This document shows positions 10,660-23,069 of a DNA stretch of 64,000 nucleotides, piece by piece. The stretch covers positions 147,363,379 through 147,427,378 of the forward strand of contig CP136063.1 of assembly GCA_032622095.1 (NCBI GenBank), read 5' to 3'. The first letter of the stretch is position 1, and each line of letters starts with the position of its first letter. This DNA comes from Siphonodentalium dalli. Its lineage: Eukaryota; Mollusca; Scaphopoda; Gadilida; Siphonodentaliidae. Under the pieces are notes generated by a model. It was given only the letters and a program-made list of their open reading frames with translations. It was not told the DNA's origin and made no database searches. Both the position numbers and the translations under genes were made by a program.

Positions 10660-12312
10660 AAAAAAGGTGCAAAATGGTGTTACTTGGGTTAACGCACTAT
10701 TAACCTGGAATAATTGTATTTATTTGTGATGGTGGTATCATCAGGGGTTACTTGAAAGTATTATAAGTGAACTTTATACTGAGATTCCAAATTTATTCCA
10801 AGCTCAGTATTTGAGCCACATACCAGTTTTATTATCACAAAACTCTGCTCTTTGTGAAATAAATCACAAAAACATGACAAGACATCATATTTCAGATTTT
10901 TGCTTGTTTTGCACCGTTACTAATTTCTGTGTCATTGGTGTTACCATATTGATATTCCTCCTTTATAACAAGATGATAAGAATCAGTCTTGGATAAGAAA
11001 AAACCACTGCTTGGTAGAATATTTCAAGGTAATTGCTTGGAAAGTTAAAGTGGTGGCATCAACTGTTTATGTTTTTTTTAATTTGTTACAGATTTTCAAA
11101 ATATCCTTGAGTATGTTAATTGCTTGTCATTGGTGTTACCGCAATATGGTAAAAATTCTTTTATAGAACAAAACAGAATTATATGCATTTTATACATTGA
11201 ATGATTCTTAGAAAAGAAATTAAGAAATGACAAACAAAATTCCTTGACTTTTGTCGGAAAATTTCATTTTACTTAAAAAATGTCATTGGTGTTACAGTCA
11301 TTAGTGTTACCCCAAAAAGTTACACCAATGACATTATAATGAGAAATCATCATAATTCGTTCATCAGTTACCAATGAAATAGTCTCGAAGATATTTTCAG
11401 GGTTTTGGACCTCTATCTACAAACACAAATCAGTTTTGTTAAAAATTGAAGAAGTGTTAAAGTTAAAATTATAAATGACAAGTCAATTAATGTGAGGTAT
11501 TTACAAGTATGTTAATGTTGACCGGGACGTGGCTTAATCTCTGTTAGGGAGGGGGTGTTCACCTTGGAATTTCCCCCACACCATTTTTGAACTAAACCAA
11601 ACTCACAAGTTTGTGTAGTTTTGTTTGCATTTGCAGTTGCACTGTTCCCTCATAAGACTGGACGGTAGCATATTCTAAATGGATCAGTAGTCTTGTGGAC
11701 ACTATTCAGGGGAGGAACATAATCCACTTGGCTAGTATGAGACAATTTTGAGAGCAGGAGACACTCTGGACCATGGGTTGGCCGGTGTGAGAAAATATTG
11801 AAATCTGAACATGATGGAAATTGCAAAATCCTGGTCATCAATCTTTCCTTTGTTTGAAATTTCCAAACTAACACCACCCCCACATGTTTGGAAAATTTCC
11901 AACCGATGGCTCTGTCAGTCCAACATTTTGAGAAAAAACTAGGAAAATATGCAAAGGTTGGTCTAAATACAGCAAATTCCCCACTAATAAATTGTAGGAA
12001 AATCAAACTCCGAGTACAATTTAAAACTATTGTTGGTGTTAAATTTCTAACTACAGGGTAATGTGTCAGGTATGAACTTTCCAACTGTATAAATCTGATT
12101 ATATTGCATTCATACTGCTTGATGTAACACATATATAGCCAACAGCCAGTTTTTAGTGTTCACACACCTGTGGTACTATTATTCCCCTTTTAAATGTTAT
12201 GTATCTTGTTATTTGTTTGAAATGTTGTGTTTTTTAAAGGAAGGAAGAATGATTTCTGAAGCAAAATCCAAAAATTCCATTGGTGTTACCCTCATGTCAT
12301 TGGTGTTACCGT
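10660..12312. repeat. Scattered GTCATTGGTGTTACC motif cluster
   Basis: The 15-mer GTCATTGGTGTTACC or a close variant occurs at 10931, 11126, 11282, 11297 and 12296, with CCATTGGTGTTACC at 12277. It occurs inverted (GTTACACCAATGAC) at about 11319-11332. Spacing is irregular, so this is not a simple tandem repeat. The pair at 11282 and 11319 could form a hairpin. I do not recognise it as a known element, and no coding frame explains it. Confidence 0.6.
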
Positions 12313-13827
12313 AATAAAATGCATCTCTTAAGAAAACAAGTGCGGACTGTTGCTATTAATTTTCTGCCACAGGTAGAGACAAATGGACTTTATCTCCTAC
12401 CTATAGTTTAATTGGGAAATTATTCATGGTCACATTATTTGCGAAAACAAACTAAGACCAAATTTATAATATTCTATCATATAATAGCGATAACTGACCA
12501 TATCTTAAAATGTAGATCATTCTCCATATGCCTCATATGTGGATGTCAGTAGGTCATAGTCAGTAGGTATGACCTACGTGTTAAGCATGACAAGATTTGG
12601 TCAGAATAACTTTTCTGTTTACAGAGCATTACACCCTTGGTTGATAGTAACACACATGACAAAAATTTGGCTCATGGTTGGTTACTTTTGAAATATTGAC
12701 CCAAATAGGTAAGAATATTAAGAAAATGATAACTTTATTAATTGTAAGTGATTACTATTGGGCCAGATTCAACTCTAGAGAAGTCTACTGATCGGAAGAG
12801 TTGAATATTTAACTACCCCTTCCCCAACATGCACACAAAAGGGGCCAGGAACAGTTTTTTCTTCCATTTTTATAATATAATATTTAAAATCAATTTAATG
12901 TTTTGTACCATTGTGCCCCCTTCCAACTCGGTGATCCTAGATGTGCCCATGCTCAGAACCATCAAACTCCATGCAGGGTTTTACCTCTCTTGATGATTCG
13001 GCAAGACCGCTGCTACCGGCGACATTTTACCTGCAATTGGTGGACTTCTGTGATATTAAGATATATATTAAGTGAGCAGAGCAAAATGCTGCCCTTGTTA
13101 AGCACCCAAAATATCGAGAGAAAAAATTGTGATTTCTTACCTTAAGTTTGGAAAGTCCCACTAGAACAAAAGAACTATATTGAACAAGGGTGTGATTTGG
13201 TTCTCTGATTATTTTATCAACACAAAAGTCTGAACGCACATGGATGACAATGTCCCGACAACACGCATGAGTAGTCAGTGGCTTGTGAAAATCGTCAATA
13301 AAACTACTGCTCTGATCCTCCATTCTTCAGTTTTTAGTGCGGGAATTTTTCTCAAAGCACATAGGAAATTTGACTTTGGGGCAATCGGTTTTCGCCATTT
13401 TGGTTGGGAAACACACCTAAACATATAAATATAGAAACCGCAGACTAGTACCCAGCCGGTGACAAGAGTCGGAAAGGAATGATTGGTGCACTCTGATAGA
13501 GATTGCATAACCATATGAGTACCTTTATTGTACACATGGTACTTTTATCTGTCACATTTCATACATACACAAGTTTTTCTTTGTCAATTTGAGCTAAAAA
13601 GTTTACGAAATATTACCCATTTGGTGAAATTAAGATCAGGTATTAAATCATTTTCCTAGATGTAGTTTTGATGAGAAAAAATAATTAAAACAAAAAGAAA
13701 TTTCTGAATGCCCGTACACTATGTAAAGTGCTCGTCCAAATGATGGGTGGACGGGTCGCTGGCTAAGCCCCTGTTTCAGGATGAGAATTGTTCGCATGAT
13801 GAAGTTAAATCATTAGTGTTTTGTTAA
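12313..13827 (+). other. CNTLN: Intron sequence without supported features
   Basis: This is AT-rich and has only weak short direct repeats, for example GTCAGTAGGTCATA then GTCAGTAGGTATGA near 12547. Short open frames on both strands at 12.9-13.5 kb overlap one another and have no domain signature. Confidence 0.4.
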
Positions 13828-14202
13828 AGACATATTATGGACTTGTTCGGGTGCGTGAAATGGATAAGTTAGTACTCAGGCGCTATGCCAACCTGGGGAA
13901 TGTAGGATTCTACTAACATTGTCGAAAATAGCAACGAAATCGGTCATACCACTCCATAGAAAACATTGTCTGAACCACGCTCAATTGTAAATATTTATAT
14001 CTCGATTCGGGACACAAATTTCGGCGATAAACCAGGATAAACTAACAAATTATTTCGCCATCGAGAGTCATTGCGTTTAATTAATAGATAAAAATGACGG
14101 TGTGTGTTGTCAATTTTGATTAATAATTGTAAAAAATAACTATTTGAGCAAGATTATTCTCACTTTGTATTTGGTCACCCTACCGGAGTGTTTCACATCA
14201 CT
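13828..14202. mobile_element. TTAA-flanked MITE, family T1 copy 1
   Basis: The element begins AGACATATTATGGACTTG and ends TTTCACATCACT. TTAA flanks it on both sides (13824-13827 and 14203-14206), as in piggyBac-type insertion. The 349-bp copy at 32373-32721 is clearly homologous along its whole length, sharing CAGGCGCTATGCCAAC, CCACTCCATAGAAAAC and CGTTTAATTAATA. Shared ends and flanks in two unrelated contexts fix the boundaries. There is no coding capacity. The terminal inverted repeat is very short (AG...CT beyond TTAA). Confidence 0.8.
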
Positions 14203-14414
14203 TTAAAGATTGAACTAGTTGGAGATATGGGCTCACTCTATGCACAAGTTAAGCTTCACTCACTGCTTTCATGTGTGGTTGCCATTCGGACAACAAATTT
14301 GTGAAGATAATAGCAATAACTAATTCCATTCTTTATTTTGATTCTTAATTTCCAGAATGACTGTCGTAAAGTGAGCTGCTAATTCTCAATAATTCTTGTC
14401 ACTATAGTGGAAAA

Positions 14415-15800
14415 TTATTATGCCCCTGACCCCCGGAGAAGATTCGGAATATATGGTCGAGGGCTCCGTCCGTCTGTTCATATGGAAATATTTCCTTGTA
14501 TATTGGGTGTGAATTAGCAGATTTCATTGTCCTTTGCTGTGGTGATATCCATTTATTTTTTACCAGAGTTATGGCCCTTTTTGACTTGGAACTAGTAGAA
14601 TTACTACTAGACCAGCTTAAAATTGATAATAAAACATGCACTGGGCTTCGTCCATAGATTTTGCCCTGTTGAACTTGTTGCATTGCACTTGTTCATACTA
14701 GTTGATCTAGTTACTTATGTAATTTGCATAGATATTTAACACCTTTAATAATAGACCACAATAAAAACCTGTGTTCTCTGGTAATGTTTGGTTATTTAAA
14801 TTATGCTGGAGGTTGTTTTGTTGTGGCTTCTTTTAAAATACACATACATTTTCTGCTGTATTCTCTGATAATAGACATTGACCAACAACTATTCTACATG
14901 AATAATCTTGTATCCATGGTGAAAAAGGTAACAACATATTGAAAAGTACTTGAACAGTAATGCTCTGATCTCAATGTAATTTGATATGGATGTTCACTGC
15001 TATGAGCACATTCAATGTAGCATTCAATCGTTTTGTTTGGGTTTTCCTTTCTAGAGTTATTGAACTTTGTTTATTTGGAAAATGTTGACTTTTTGCTCTG
15101 TCCAATGTCTGTTCAGGTCAATACTTCAACAGTAATGTTTGGATCTCATTGAACTTTGTATGTATGTTCACTACTATGAGGACATTAAATAGATTGTTCA
15201 ACTGTTTCATTTGGATTTCCATTCTAGAGTTATTCATCTTTGTTTATCTGGAAATGGTGGCTTTTTGGTCCGTCCGATGTCTTTCCATGTCATAACTTGA
15301 ACAGTAGTGTTTAGACATAGTCGTACAGGCCAAGGAGTGCTGTGAGGGCTGTAGTCCCCCCCCCCCCCCACCATTTTGGAAGCTCAAAATTCAGGCAAAT
15401 TGGAGATATTTTTGGTCAAATTCGGGCAAATTGAATGGTATTTCAAGGGGGAAATTGTGGCAAATTATAGTATTTTCACATTCCTGCCCAAATGATACAT
15501 ATTTAAGGTTAATTGGAATCTATTTTGTTATATTTATGTGTATATTATAAGGTATATTCTACAAAAAACTTTCAATAGAGGGTTCAATCGTTTTGTTTGG
15601 GTTTTCCATTCTGGAGTTATTCACCTTTGTTTATCTGGAGATGTTGGCTTTTTGGTCTGTCCGATGTCTGTTCAGGTCATAACTTGAACATTAATTTGTG
15701 GATCTCATTGAAATTTGTTATGGATGTTCACTAATATGAGGACATGCAATAGAGGGTTCAATCGTTTTCTTGTTTTTCATTTTCACATCTTTGTTTATCT
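14415..15800 (+). repeat. Diverged core-repeat element with about 180-bp units
   Basis: An opening of the type TTATGCCCCTGACCCCCGG is followed by CCGTCCGTCTGTTC. Three diverged units then carry GTTTGGRTTTYCMTTCTRGAG, GGCTTTTTGGTCYGTCC and GATGTCTGTTCAGGTCA, at about 15030-15120, 15205-15300 and 15590-15690. An unrelated piece with a C14 tract (15356-15369) interrupts the series at about 15320-15560. The layout resembles the Helentron-like families A and B, but the ends are not clear. A related opening occurs at about 62663. Confidence 0.5.
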
Positions 15801-15860
15801 TTCCAACAAATTTATAGAAATTTCTATTGACCAAGGCATTGTTTATTTCCATAATAAACA

Positions 15861-16470
15861 GGGGGGGGGGGGATTTTTCCAGGCACGAATGCCGGGGTGG
15901 GTGGGTTTTCAATGGGACCAACAAACGATTTTTTCTGCAACTCAAAAAAAATTCCTGCAAGTTTTTTGACTGTTTTTGCAATGAGTTTGGCTTAAAACAC
16001 CTTAGAATAAGAGAAATAATGTACTTCTAACTGCTAAACTGACTGCAGGCAGTTATCGTGTTGTATTTTGTTGCAAATTTTGAAATCCAAGATGGCCACT
16101 GGCAGCCATGTTTTTTTGGCCGGATGACCCCAAAATGACTCATTCCTATTTACATGTCAATGTTAACATCCATGACAAATAGTATGCATAGGAATTCATA
16201 TACAGCCCACCTTGGCTATGGATTCTCTGAGAACATATATGTAACGCCATGTTAATCTTATTGTCTTTTTGTTATGTAATTGTATATATGTTGTATACTA
16301 CGTCTCCATTACGTTTCGATGTTAAAAGGGGGAGTGGGTGTCCAAAAATGATGGGAAAAAACTGCCGAAAACGGAAAAAAATTTGGATGCGGCGGTTGAT
16401 GGGTCCCAACAAGGGTCGAAAGGTAAAACTTAGAATACATGCCTTAAATTTTTTCCGACCCCCCCCCCCC
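15861..16470. repeat. G12 and C12 tracts around a family A core fragment
   Basis: G12 lies at 15861-15872 and C12 at 16459-16470. Between them, 16080-16185 is a solo copy of the family A core repeat (AATCCAAGATGGCCACTGG, CCCCAAAATGACTCATTCC, TTAACATCCATGACAAAT), in the same orientation as the array at 43.5-46.1 kb. Confidence 0.7.
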
Positions 16471-16689
16471 TGTAATAAACACCAAATAGACAACGTTGTA
16501 TATATACATGTATAGTATATAACTTGGCCACAATTAAAAACAAAATGCTATTGAAGTTTATGTTCCTGGTTTCATGGACTATTTTCACAAATTAATTCTG
16601 GGATTAGATGGTAATTTCATGCTGACAATATCATCCATATGTGTTCTCTTTTGTGATCCCTTACGTGACACAGTAATTTATATTTTCAG

Positions 16690-16754
16690 CTATAGAAGTA
16701 GCTCGTTTGAGAGCAGAAACAAGATCTCTCTCCGAAGAACTTGTCCAGTGCCAG
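16690..16754 (+). CDS. CNTLN: Centlein-like gene: 65-nt exon
   Basis: The acceptor TATATTTTCAG ends at 16689 and the donor GTGAGT starts at 16755. With the carried base from the previous exon it encodes A-IEVARLRAETRSLSEELVQCQ and ends in phase 0. The heptad-like spacing of Leu and charged residues fits a coiled coil. In centlein the conserved block that follows is preceded by a similar LKEEL..CQ segment, as I remember the family. The exact match of phase, splice sites and protein continuity with the exon at 35716 is the main support. It has no useful length as an isolated ORF. Confidence 0.75.
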
Positions 16755-16923
16755 GTGAGTAGATTTCACTATGAAGTGATTATTTTCCTTTCACAGTGAA
16801 GGCGTCACTCCCAATTAAAAAAGTGTCGAAGGTACACAGGTTTTGAAAATGTGCTGAAGGGTACACAGGGTTTGTTAAATTTTTATAAATCTATTTATTT
16901 TCTAGACCTCAAATTGTTGTCAG

Positions 16924-16947
16924 CCCCCCCCCCCCCCCCCCCCCCCC
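16924..16947. repeat. Poly-C tract, 24 bases
   Basis: It directly precedes a degenerate LINE RT fragment. It may mark an insertion edge or be simple slippage. Confidence 0.9.
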
Positions 16948-16950
16948 TAG

Positions 16951-17868
16951 ATGCGAAAGGTATTTTGTGACAATATCCTGGACCATGAATGGTTGATGCT
17001 GAATCATCTATACAAAGACATGAAATTGAGAGTTAAATGGAAAGAACACATTTCAGAAGGTATTAGTATTAAGCAAGGTGTTCGGCAAGGAGGTGTGCTC
17101 TCTGTGTCTCATTATAAACGGTTCAACAATCCTCTACTACTGAACTTGGAGAAAAAGACACACTGGTGCCAATATTGGACATATTAGAATTCCACATGTT
17201 ACTTGCACTGACTATGTTGCTTTTGCTCATAATGACCATCGAGCTTCAATTAATGTTACTTGAAGTTGAAGGCTATTCCCACAGAGAGAGAGATATAATA
17301 TCAATCCTTCAAATAGCTGTCGGTGTCAGTATGTAACAACAAACACAACAACAATGAGACCACTTGAATTTGAATTGAAGAGAATCAATGAAGTTCAATT
17401 AATGATACATATGGGGATTGAACGAAGAACTGATGGAAAAGGTGACGTCGAAAGCAGAATCCAGAAAGGTAGAACGATGTATGCGCTGATGGGAGCTGGG
17501 AGCAGATCCAATCGTTACCACCACGGACAGCAAATGTTGCAGCCTTCGGACTTCTTGGGGTGCCCCCAATTGAAGCAGTTTTCCACAAAAAAATCCTTTG
17601 CTTCTTTGGAAATATCTGCAGAAGTGAGTGGTCCATTGAGAAAGAAATTGCTTGTAGGCAATTAACACTGAAAGATCTAAAATCTTGCAGCTGGTTCTCA
17701 GGAGTGAGGAAGATGTTTTCTAAATACCTGTTACCATCTGCATACGACATCCTAAAGTCACCCCCTGAAAAACTGTCTTGGAGAAAACTGGTCACCAGCA
17801 GTGTTGACAGTTTCTGGTCAGGAAATAGGAACCAAATTAGCAAAAAAATCAACACTACATTACATTAA
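16951..17868 (+). pseudogene. Degenerate LINE reverse-transcriptase fragment
   Basis: The first frame has an RT-like stretch, HLYKDMKLRVKWKEHISEGI, then GVRQGGVLS, the conserved block before the catalytic site (about 17077-17106). After frameshifts, TDYVAFAHND stands where the YADD catalytic motif belongs, so the active-site Asp pair is lost. Later frames give HMGIERRTDGKGDVESRIQK and then, after an evident deletion, PPIEAVFHKKILCFFGNICR to a stop at 17866-17868. I see no 3' tail repeat. Frame changes, internal deletion and loss of the catalytic motif mean it is dead. Confidence 0.75.
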
Positions 17869-18059
17869 CCCTAATGTGATCAAGATCAAGACACACCGTC
17901 CACTGTAATAAACAACATCAATGACCAGGGTCCGCGCTGGACTGTAATTTACTTTTGCCAAATGAAAATATTTTTTGCCAAATTGTATTAGCATTTGGTT
18001 TAGCATTTGTCAAATGCTATCCTTGATAGTGTCATTTTCTGCAACCTTAATAATTATGT

Positions 18060-19481
18060 TTAGACATTCGCGGGTTGAACGACTTTTGATATCAATACTT
18101 TTACTGTTCCGCCTTGGTGGCATCGCTAACCGCACCGCAGTTAAGAGGACACTTGTTGTGGCGATAATGGTAGCAGAATTTTCTTTAACTTTACCATTAA
18201 CATTCATTGTAGCTCCACAATACAAGGCTTAAACCTTGCCAATCTGGTTCGACGGCTAGTCTGCACTTTTCCGTGTTTAATATTTCCCAATCCCAACATT
18301 GCACATCATCAATAACAGCATCAATAAACAACCACCGTGCGCATCAATTGACACATGGGTGAGTGTATACGATCGCACATTCTAGATATAAATATAAAGG
18401 CAACCCGCGATCGACCATGCTATGCATCGAATAGCGTCGCGTATTTCAAACTATAAACTGGCCCAGTCACTTCGGAAATCCCACGCCATTTATGGTCTGT
18501 GTTTGTGAAAAATTACAATGTATTATAGCGCCTCAAACTTAAATCCTTCGCGGAATTGGGTGGTGACAAACTGTTCCAAGAAACGCAAACCTGGATGACG
18601 CAAATTCCTGGAATCGGGCTAAATATAGAACTTACGACATCGCATTGAAATGTACTATTAACACCAACTGTCTGCGCAGTTTTATTTCTGAAACGGACAC
18701 GATCGATTGTGTATTCGGGACTCGCGAGTAAAATTGTATATATTATATACAATGTACCATGCACGAGCGACAACTATGTTCGCGAACAGTGAAAATACGT
18801 GCGTTTTGGCGGGAAAATGACGGTCCGTGATTAAGCTATATATGTATCGTTTGCAGATATATTGCAATGAATACAAGGAACAATATTTTGTACGCAATGC
18901 ATGGCCCATTTTTAATATAAGCAGACTCTATATATACAGGGAACTATACCACATTCCGTGGCCGATATATTTACATGACCTCTACGAGCATAAAAGGCAT
19001 GTATACGCGATATACCGTATACTTGCATGTTGCTATAAACGAACTTCTGATACTAAAATCGCTAGTTCAGAAGTGTACATGGAACCCAATACCAATGGGA
19101 TGATGCAAGCTAGATTGTTTTTGTTTTCGTATGGCTGACATAACGTTGTGATTTATAGTAGTTTGCCCTTCAATTAACTGTAGATTTTAATTGTCATTTC
19201 CGCGACCAGCTGATATTGCAGGAAATTCCTGCGGGGAATCATGCCAGCCAAACGCGTTTACGACCACAGTTATTGTCAACTCTCCCCAGAATTTCTCTTA
19301 GCTAGAAACATGATACCTATATCAACCTGTTCCTGTTTTATCCCCGGAAGGTATCTTTTGGTGACAGACCGAATACGTATGTCGGCACCACTCTTAATCT
19401 CTAAGCCACTGTGTGTTGACATTCAGACTGGAGTCTTAAAAATATTAGTTTCAATCAGTTTCAAACGCTATTTTTCGAAAT
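18060..19481 (+). promoter_or_regulatory. CpG-rich promoter-like block with E2F-type site
   Basis: CpG dinucleotides are far denser here than in the surrounding AT-rich intron (for example GATCGCACA, CGCGATCGACC, AGCGTCGCG, GTTCGCGAAC). The block ends at a candidate coding exon starting at 19482. TTTTGGCGGGAAAA at 18804-18817 matches the textbook E2F consensus (TTTSGCGC class, TTTGGCGGGAAA form). I see no TATA box at a fixed distance. CpG retention suggests unmethylated regulatory DNA. Which gene and strand it drives is inference. Confidence 0.4.
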
Positions 19482-19664
19482 ATGGCGACACCACTGTGCT
19501 TCATTCACAATTGTTGTAACAAGACTGAATGGATATTGAAATTAGTGAAATCGTGTCCTGTGTCCGATCTTCTCACGGGATTGCACAAATCAACAGAAAA
19601 CACCAACACCAAACTTGTATCAGAGTTGAGTTTTTCTAGCACAGAAAATGGCCCATGGGCGACG
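19482..19664 (+). CDS. Candidate first exon (61 codons, phase 0 donor)
   Basis: ATGGCGACACCACTG has a good start context (AATATGG). It opens 61 codons starting MATPLCFIHNCCNKTEW and ending TENGPWAT, followed by a strong donor GTGAGT at 19665. I do not recognise the protein. The exon lies inside the CNTLN intron 16755-35715 on the same strand, just after a CpG-rich block. It ends in phase 0, and the exon at 35716 begins in phase 0, so splicing the two would give a valid frame and a centlein isoform with a different N-terminus. A separate nested gene is equally possible. Confidence 0.35.
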
Positions 19665-20499
19665 GTGAGTTTTTTAATTTTATTATTTTTAATACTAAAT
19701 GTTATCACATGCAATCGGGCAAATACCGGAGTTCTTCTAAAATTTTCAATTAGTGAGGGGGTGTTTTCACAGGCTGATCCCATCAACAATTTCCCTGTCT
19801 AACCGAAATGGTACTGCTATGAATGAGATCCAATACGTGGGCAGTTGGTATGTATATGATATTCAAAACACTTTAATACATGTTAATGCACTGTTTTATC
19901 GCTTTCAAATCACTAATTCCAACAACAACAACAAAAAAACAAAAAAAAAAGTGTCAAAAAAAAAAAAAGAAGCCTGTCTGGAAAATTTTCGCCATGTTAG
20001 ACATGTTTATTTTTTTGGCCTAAACAAGAAAGTAATGATATAATAAAAAACATGCCATAGCTTATAGCATGGCATACAATTGCATCATCTGTGTGTTTAT
20101 ATACAAAGTTTCTGTAATGTTTTTGGCTTTTATTTACATAACACATGATACAAATTTGACAATAACATACTATTGACGCATTATTTATGATTGGTATAAG
20201 AACAATGTATGTCTTTATTTTAATGTTCTTTCTGTTTATGGCAAAATTAACAGATTGGACTATTTTAACAGCAATACCCATCGCAAAGGCCATCCTTATC
20301 ATTAAACCAAGGTTGTCAGAGCAGGGGACAAATGCCCCTCCTGCCCTCATGCCTTTTCATTCTTCATATACCGGTAATTGCAAGCAGCACCTCATATGTC
20401 TGCTAAAACAGCCTTGTTATATTGTCCTAAGAGAAAAGTAGATCCATTCTAGTAGCTTCATATGAGCTTTGTCCTGAAAAGTGCATTCTTTATATATGG

Positions 20500-20715
20500 A
20501 ACCTAATGCCCTAAATAATCGACTCCTTGACCACATCAGAATTATGGGTAACTTTTCAGGATTTAGTGGGAAATATGGCTTGTTGTCATTCATCAGAAAG
20601 CTCTCAGCGAGAGCTTTCCGATGAATGGCAACAAGCCATCTTTCCGACTAAATCCTGAAAAATTACCCAAAATTCTGCTGTGGTTAAGGAGTCGATTATT
20701 TAGGGGGCATTACTG
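20500..20715. mobile_element. Fold-back MITE (family P), copy 1
   Basis: This near-perfect palindrome of about 215 bp has arms reading from TAATGCCCTAAATAATCGAC through TTTCAGGATTTAGTGGGAAA to AGAAAGCTCTC, and back. It ends GGGGGCATTACTG followed by TA. Three more copies lie at 27462, 41927 and 56397. The best ends are CAGTAATGCCC...GGGCATTACTG flanked by TA, fitting a Tc1/mariner-type TA target. There is no coding capacity. Short frames inside are palindrome by-products. Confidence 0.8.
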
Positions 20716-20837
20716 TACCAAAAAAGTTTTATTTTCTGAAAGTTGTACCCCCTTGCCCTTAATTGTTTCCTTCGCCCCTGCTTTAATACCCCTTTATATT
20801 CTAGATAGATTATCCCAGTCCCACTATGTTATATAAT

Positions 20838-21625
20838 TATACCCCCCGCAACGAAGTTAGGGGGGTATACTGGAGTCAGTTCGTCCGTCCGTCCGTCCGT
20901 CGTCCGTCCGTCGTCCGTCCGTGGACACATATTTGTCCGGAGTTTTTCTCAGTCGTTTTTTTATCAATTTCCGTGAAACTTGGCACAGACATCAACCACC
21001 ATGGGAACCTGTGCACCTGTGATTATGACGTCTGTCGGACTTTTTTAGCTGGAGTTATCCCCCCTTTTTCGACTTAGAAAATTTTCGCAACATGTATACT
21101 TTTGTCCGAGCTTTTATTCCTACATTTTTCGGTCAATTTAAAAAAAACGTGGCACAGATATTTAGTACCATGGGAACTTGTGCACCTGCGATTATGACGT
21201 CTGTCCGACATTTTTTGGTGGAGTTATCCCCCTTTTTCGACTTAGAAACTTTTTTTGCAACATGCATAATTTTGTCCGAGCTTTTATTCCTACATTTTTC
21301 AGTCAATGTTTTTTAATCTTGGCACTGATATTTAGTACCATGGGAACCTGTGCACCTGCGATTATGACGTCTGTCCGACATATTTTGTGTGGAGTTATTC
21401 CCCTTTTTCGACTTAGAATTTTTTCCGCAACATACATAATTTTGTCCAAGCTTTTATTCTTACATTTTTTGGTCAATAGGTTTAAGATTAAGGTTATGGT
21501 TGTACACCTGCAATGGGAACTGTTATTTTATTATTTTAACTAAATGTTTACTGACATGTGAAACATCTTAGTATTTTAAAAACAGGGGGGTATCCGTAGT
21601 CCCATTGGGACAGTCACACCTCTAG
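20838..21625 (+). mobile_element. Helentron/HINE-like element, family B copy 1
   Basis: The 5' end TATACCCCCC folds with GGGGGGTAT at about 20861 into a terminal hairpin. A GTCC-rich microsatellite follows (20881-20925), then TTTGTCCGGAGTTTTTCTCAG. Next come about four core repeats of some 140-155 bp marked by TGACGTCTGTCSGAC and GAGTTATYCCCC. The 3' end has GGGGGGTATCC (complementary to the 5' tip), the hairpin GTCCCA-T-TGGGAC, ten bases, then CTAG. That combination of asymmetric terminal repeats plus 3' hairpin is the known Helentron/HINE plan. There is no Rep/helicase coding, so it is non-autonomous. Confidence 0.7.
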
Positions 21626-21677
21626 TTATACATTGGAATGGTCTGTAATTCATCTGGAGGGGTTTCAGGAAAAATGA

Positions 21678-21740
21678 GGGAAATGTTTAGATAATAAGCT
21701 CAACAAACGACCTTGAACTTATTATCTGAACATTTCCTGA
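21678..21740. repeat. Inverted repeat, about 24-bp arms
   Basis: GGAAATGTTTAGATAATAAG faces CTTATTATCTGAACATTTCC around a short AACGAC-containing centre. A similar single arm (TTGAACTTATTATCAGAACA) occurs near 57034-57056, so this may be a small fold-back family. Confidence 0.65.
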
Positions 21741-23060
21741 GGAATAACTACTTGTCACTGAGTATTTAGTATAGAAGGTTAAACTGGTAATAACATAGCT
21801 ATTAAATACACTGTATTTCACATGGAAATTTGTAGCTATTTCGGACTCAGTGTTTGCCCTACCTTTGAACTGTCATGTAATCTACTCTTTGCTTTATAAC
21901 ATTTCAGTTGACATGCATAATACATTTTCCAATTGAAATAGGAGATAAATTCTCCTATGTTAGAGAAATATTTGACTATATAATGTCTATGTCCTATTGT
22001 CAGCATATTGACCTTATTCCACAGAATAGGATTCTGGGATCCATGAGTTAACAGATATGTGACAAAGTGTGATCAGCCATATTCTCTACAGGAAATGCCT
22101 GATAGGCAATTGTCTGCCTAATCTTAAGAAGCCTGCATTGTCATCAGTGATGGCAAAGAAATTGTAATCACCGGATGTGAGACACCAATTTTTCGGGACA
22201 AATTCACGTTTTGGGGATGTGGCAGTATGATGAATTTGCAATGATGGTAAATAAAAACAATAAAAATCAATACTTGTGCCTGACAAGAAATGTGTAATCA
22301 AGAGAAAAAAATATTGACCACTGTCGTCATTAATTTGATAATTGCATTGTCCAATCTTGTGATTGGACTCAAAATGATGACCACTGACTCCATTACAGTA
22401 TTGTCCAAAATATACTGCAAAGTAATTCTGAGTTTGGTTAAAGGAACGGATGGTCTTCGTGGTGGGTATTGCTGTTAAAATAGTCACATCCATTAAAACC
22501 ACCATGAACAGAAGGAATATTAAAATATAGACATATTTTTTTCTTATTCCAAAAATAAATATCGTGTAAATAGTATGCTATAGTATTTAACCTCGGATCA
22601 ATTGTGTAGATGTATATATATCGGGGATGCCTTTTCAATGCTATAAATTGTCTAAATGTAGAAAATGGGTTGCCATCCTTACTGATCTATTTTATTATTA
22701 TGACAAGATATACTGTAATATGAAACCCAGCATTGAAACTGACATTTATCAGAATACATGTAATTCAATCCGATATGCTACCAACCTGACCACTGCAAAT
22801 TTCCAAATGGAATGTCATTCATCCAATTTCACATTTTATTGGTATTTTTTTTATCATTTTAATAGCAGGAAGCATAGCTGCAATCTGTCTTCTGTATCTA
22901 TCTGTAATAATTTGAACATTTTATATTAAATAAAAGCATTCTGTGCTCCATTAACAATTTTTATTATACACACATTTTTTTTTATCGTCATAATACTAAT
23001 AATATATGTCTAACAGACCCATTTCGCCAAGAAAATTCAAAATCGAGCAGATAGTATTTT
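21741..23060 (+). other. CNTLN: Intron sequence without supported features
   Basis: This stretch is AT-rich. Open frames at 22086-22505 (minus) and 22627-22929 (plus) have no domain or splice evidence, and I do not call them genes. Confidence 0.4.
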
Positions 23061-23069
23061 TATTATTAT

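Noticed and set aside
20826-21543. Chain of overlapping plus-strand frames with repeated TFVRAFIPTF and GTCAPAIMTS text
   Set aside because: These are core repeats of family B translated in successive frames. The same text recurs at 60.4 kb because the element does.
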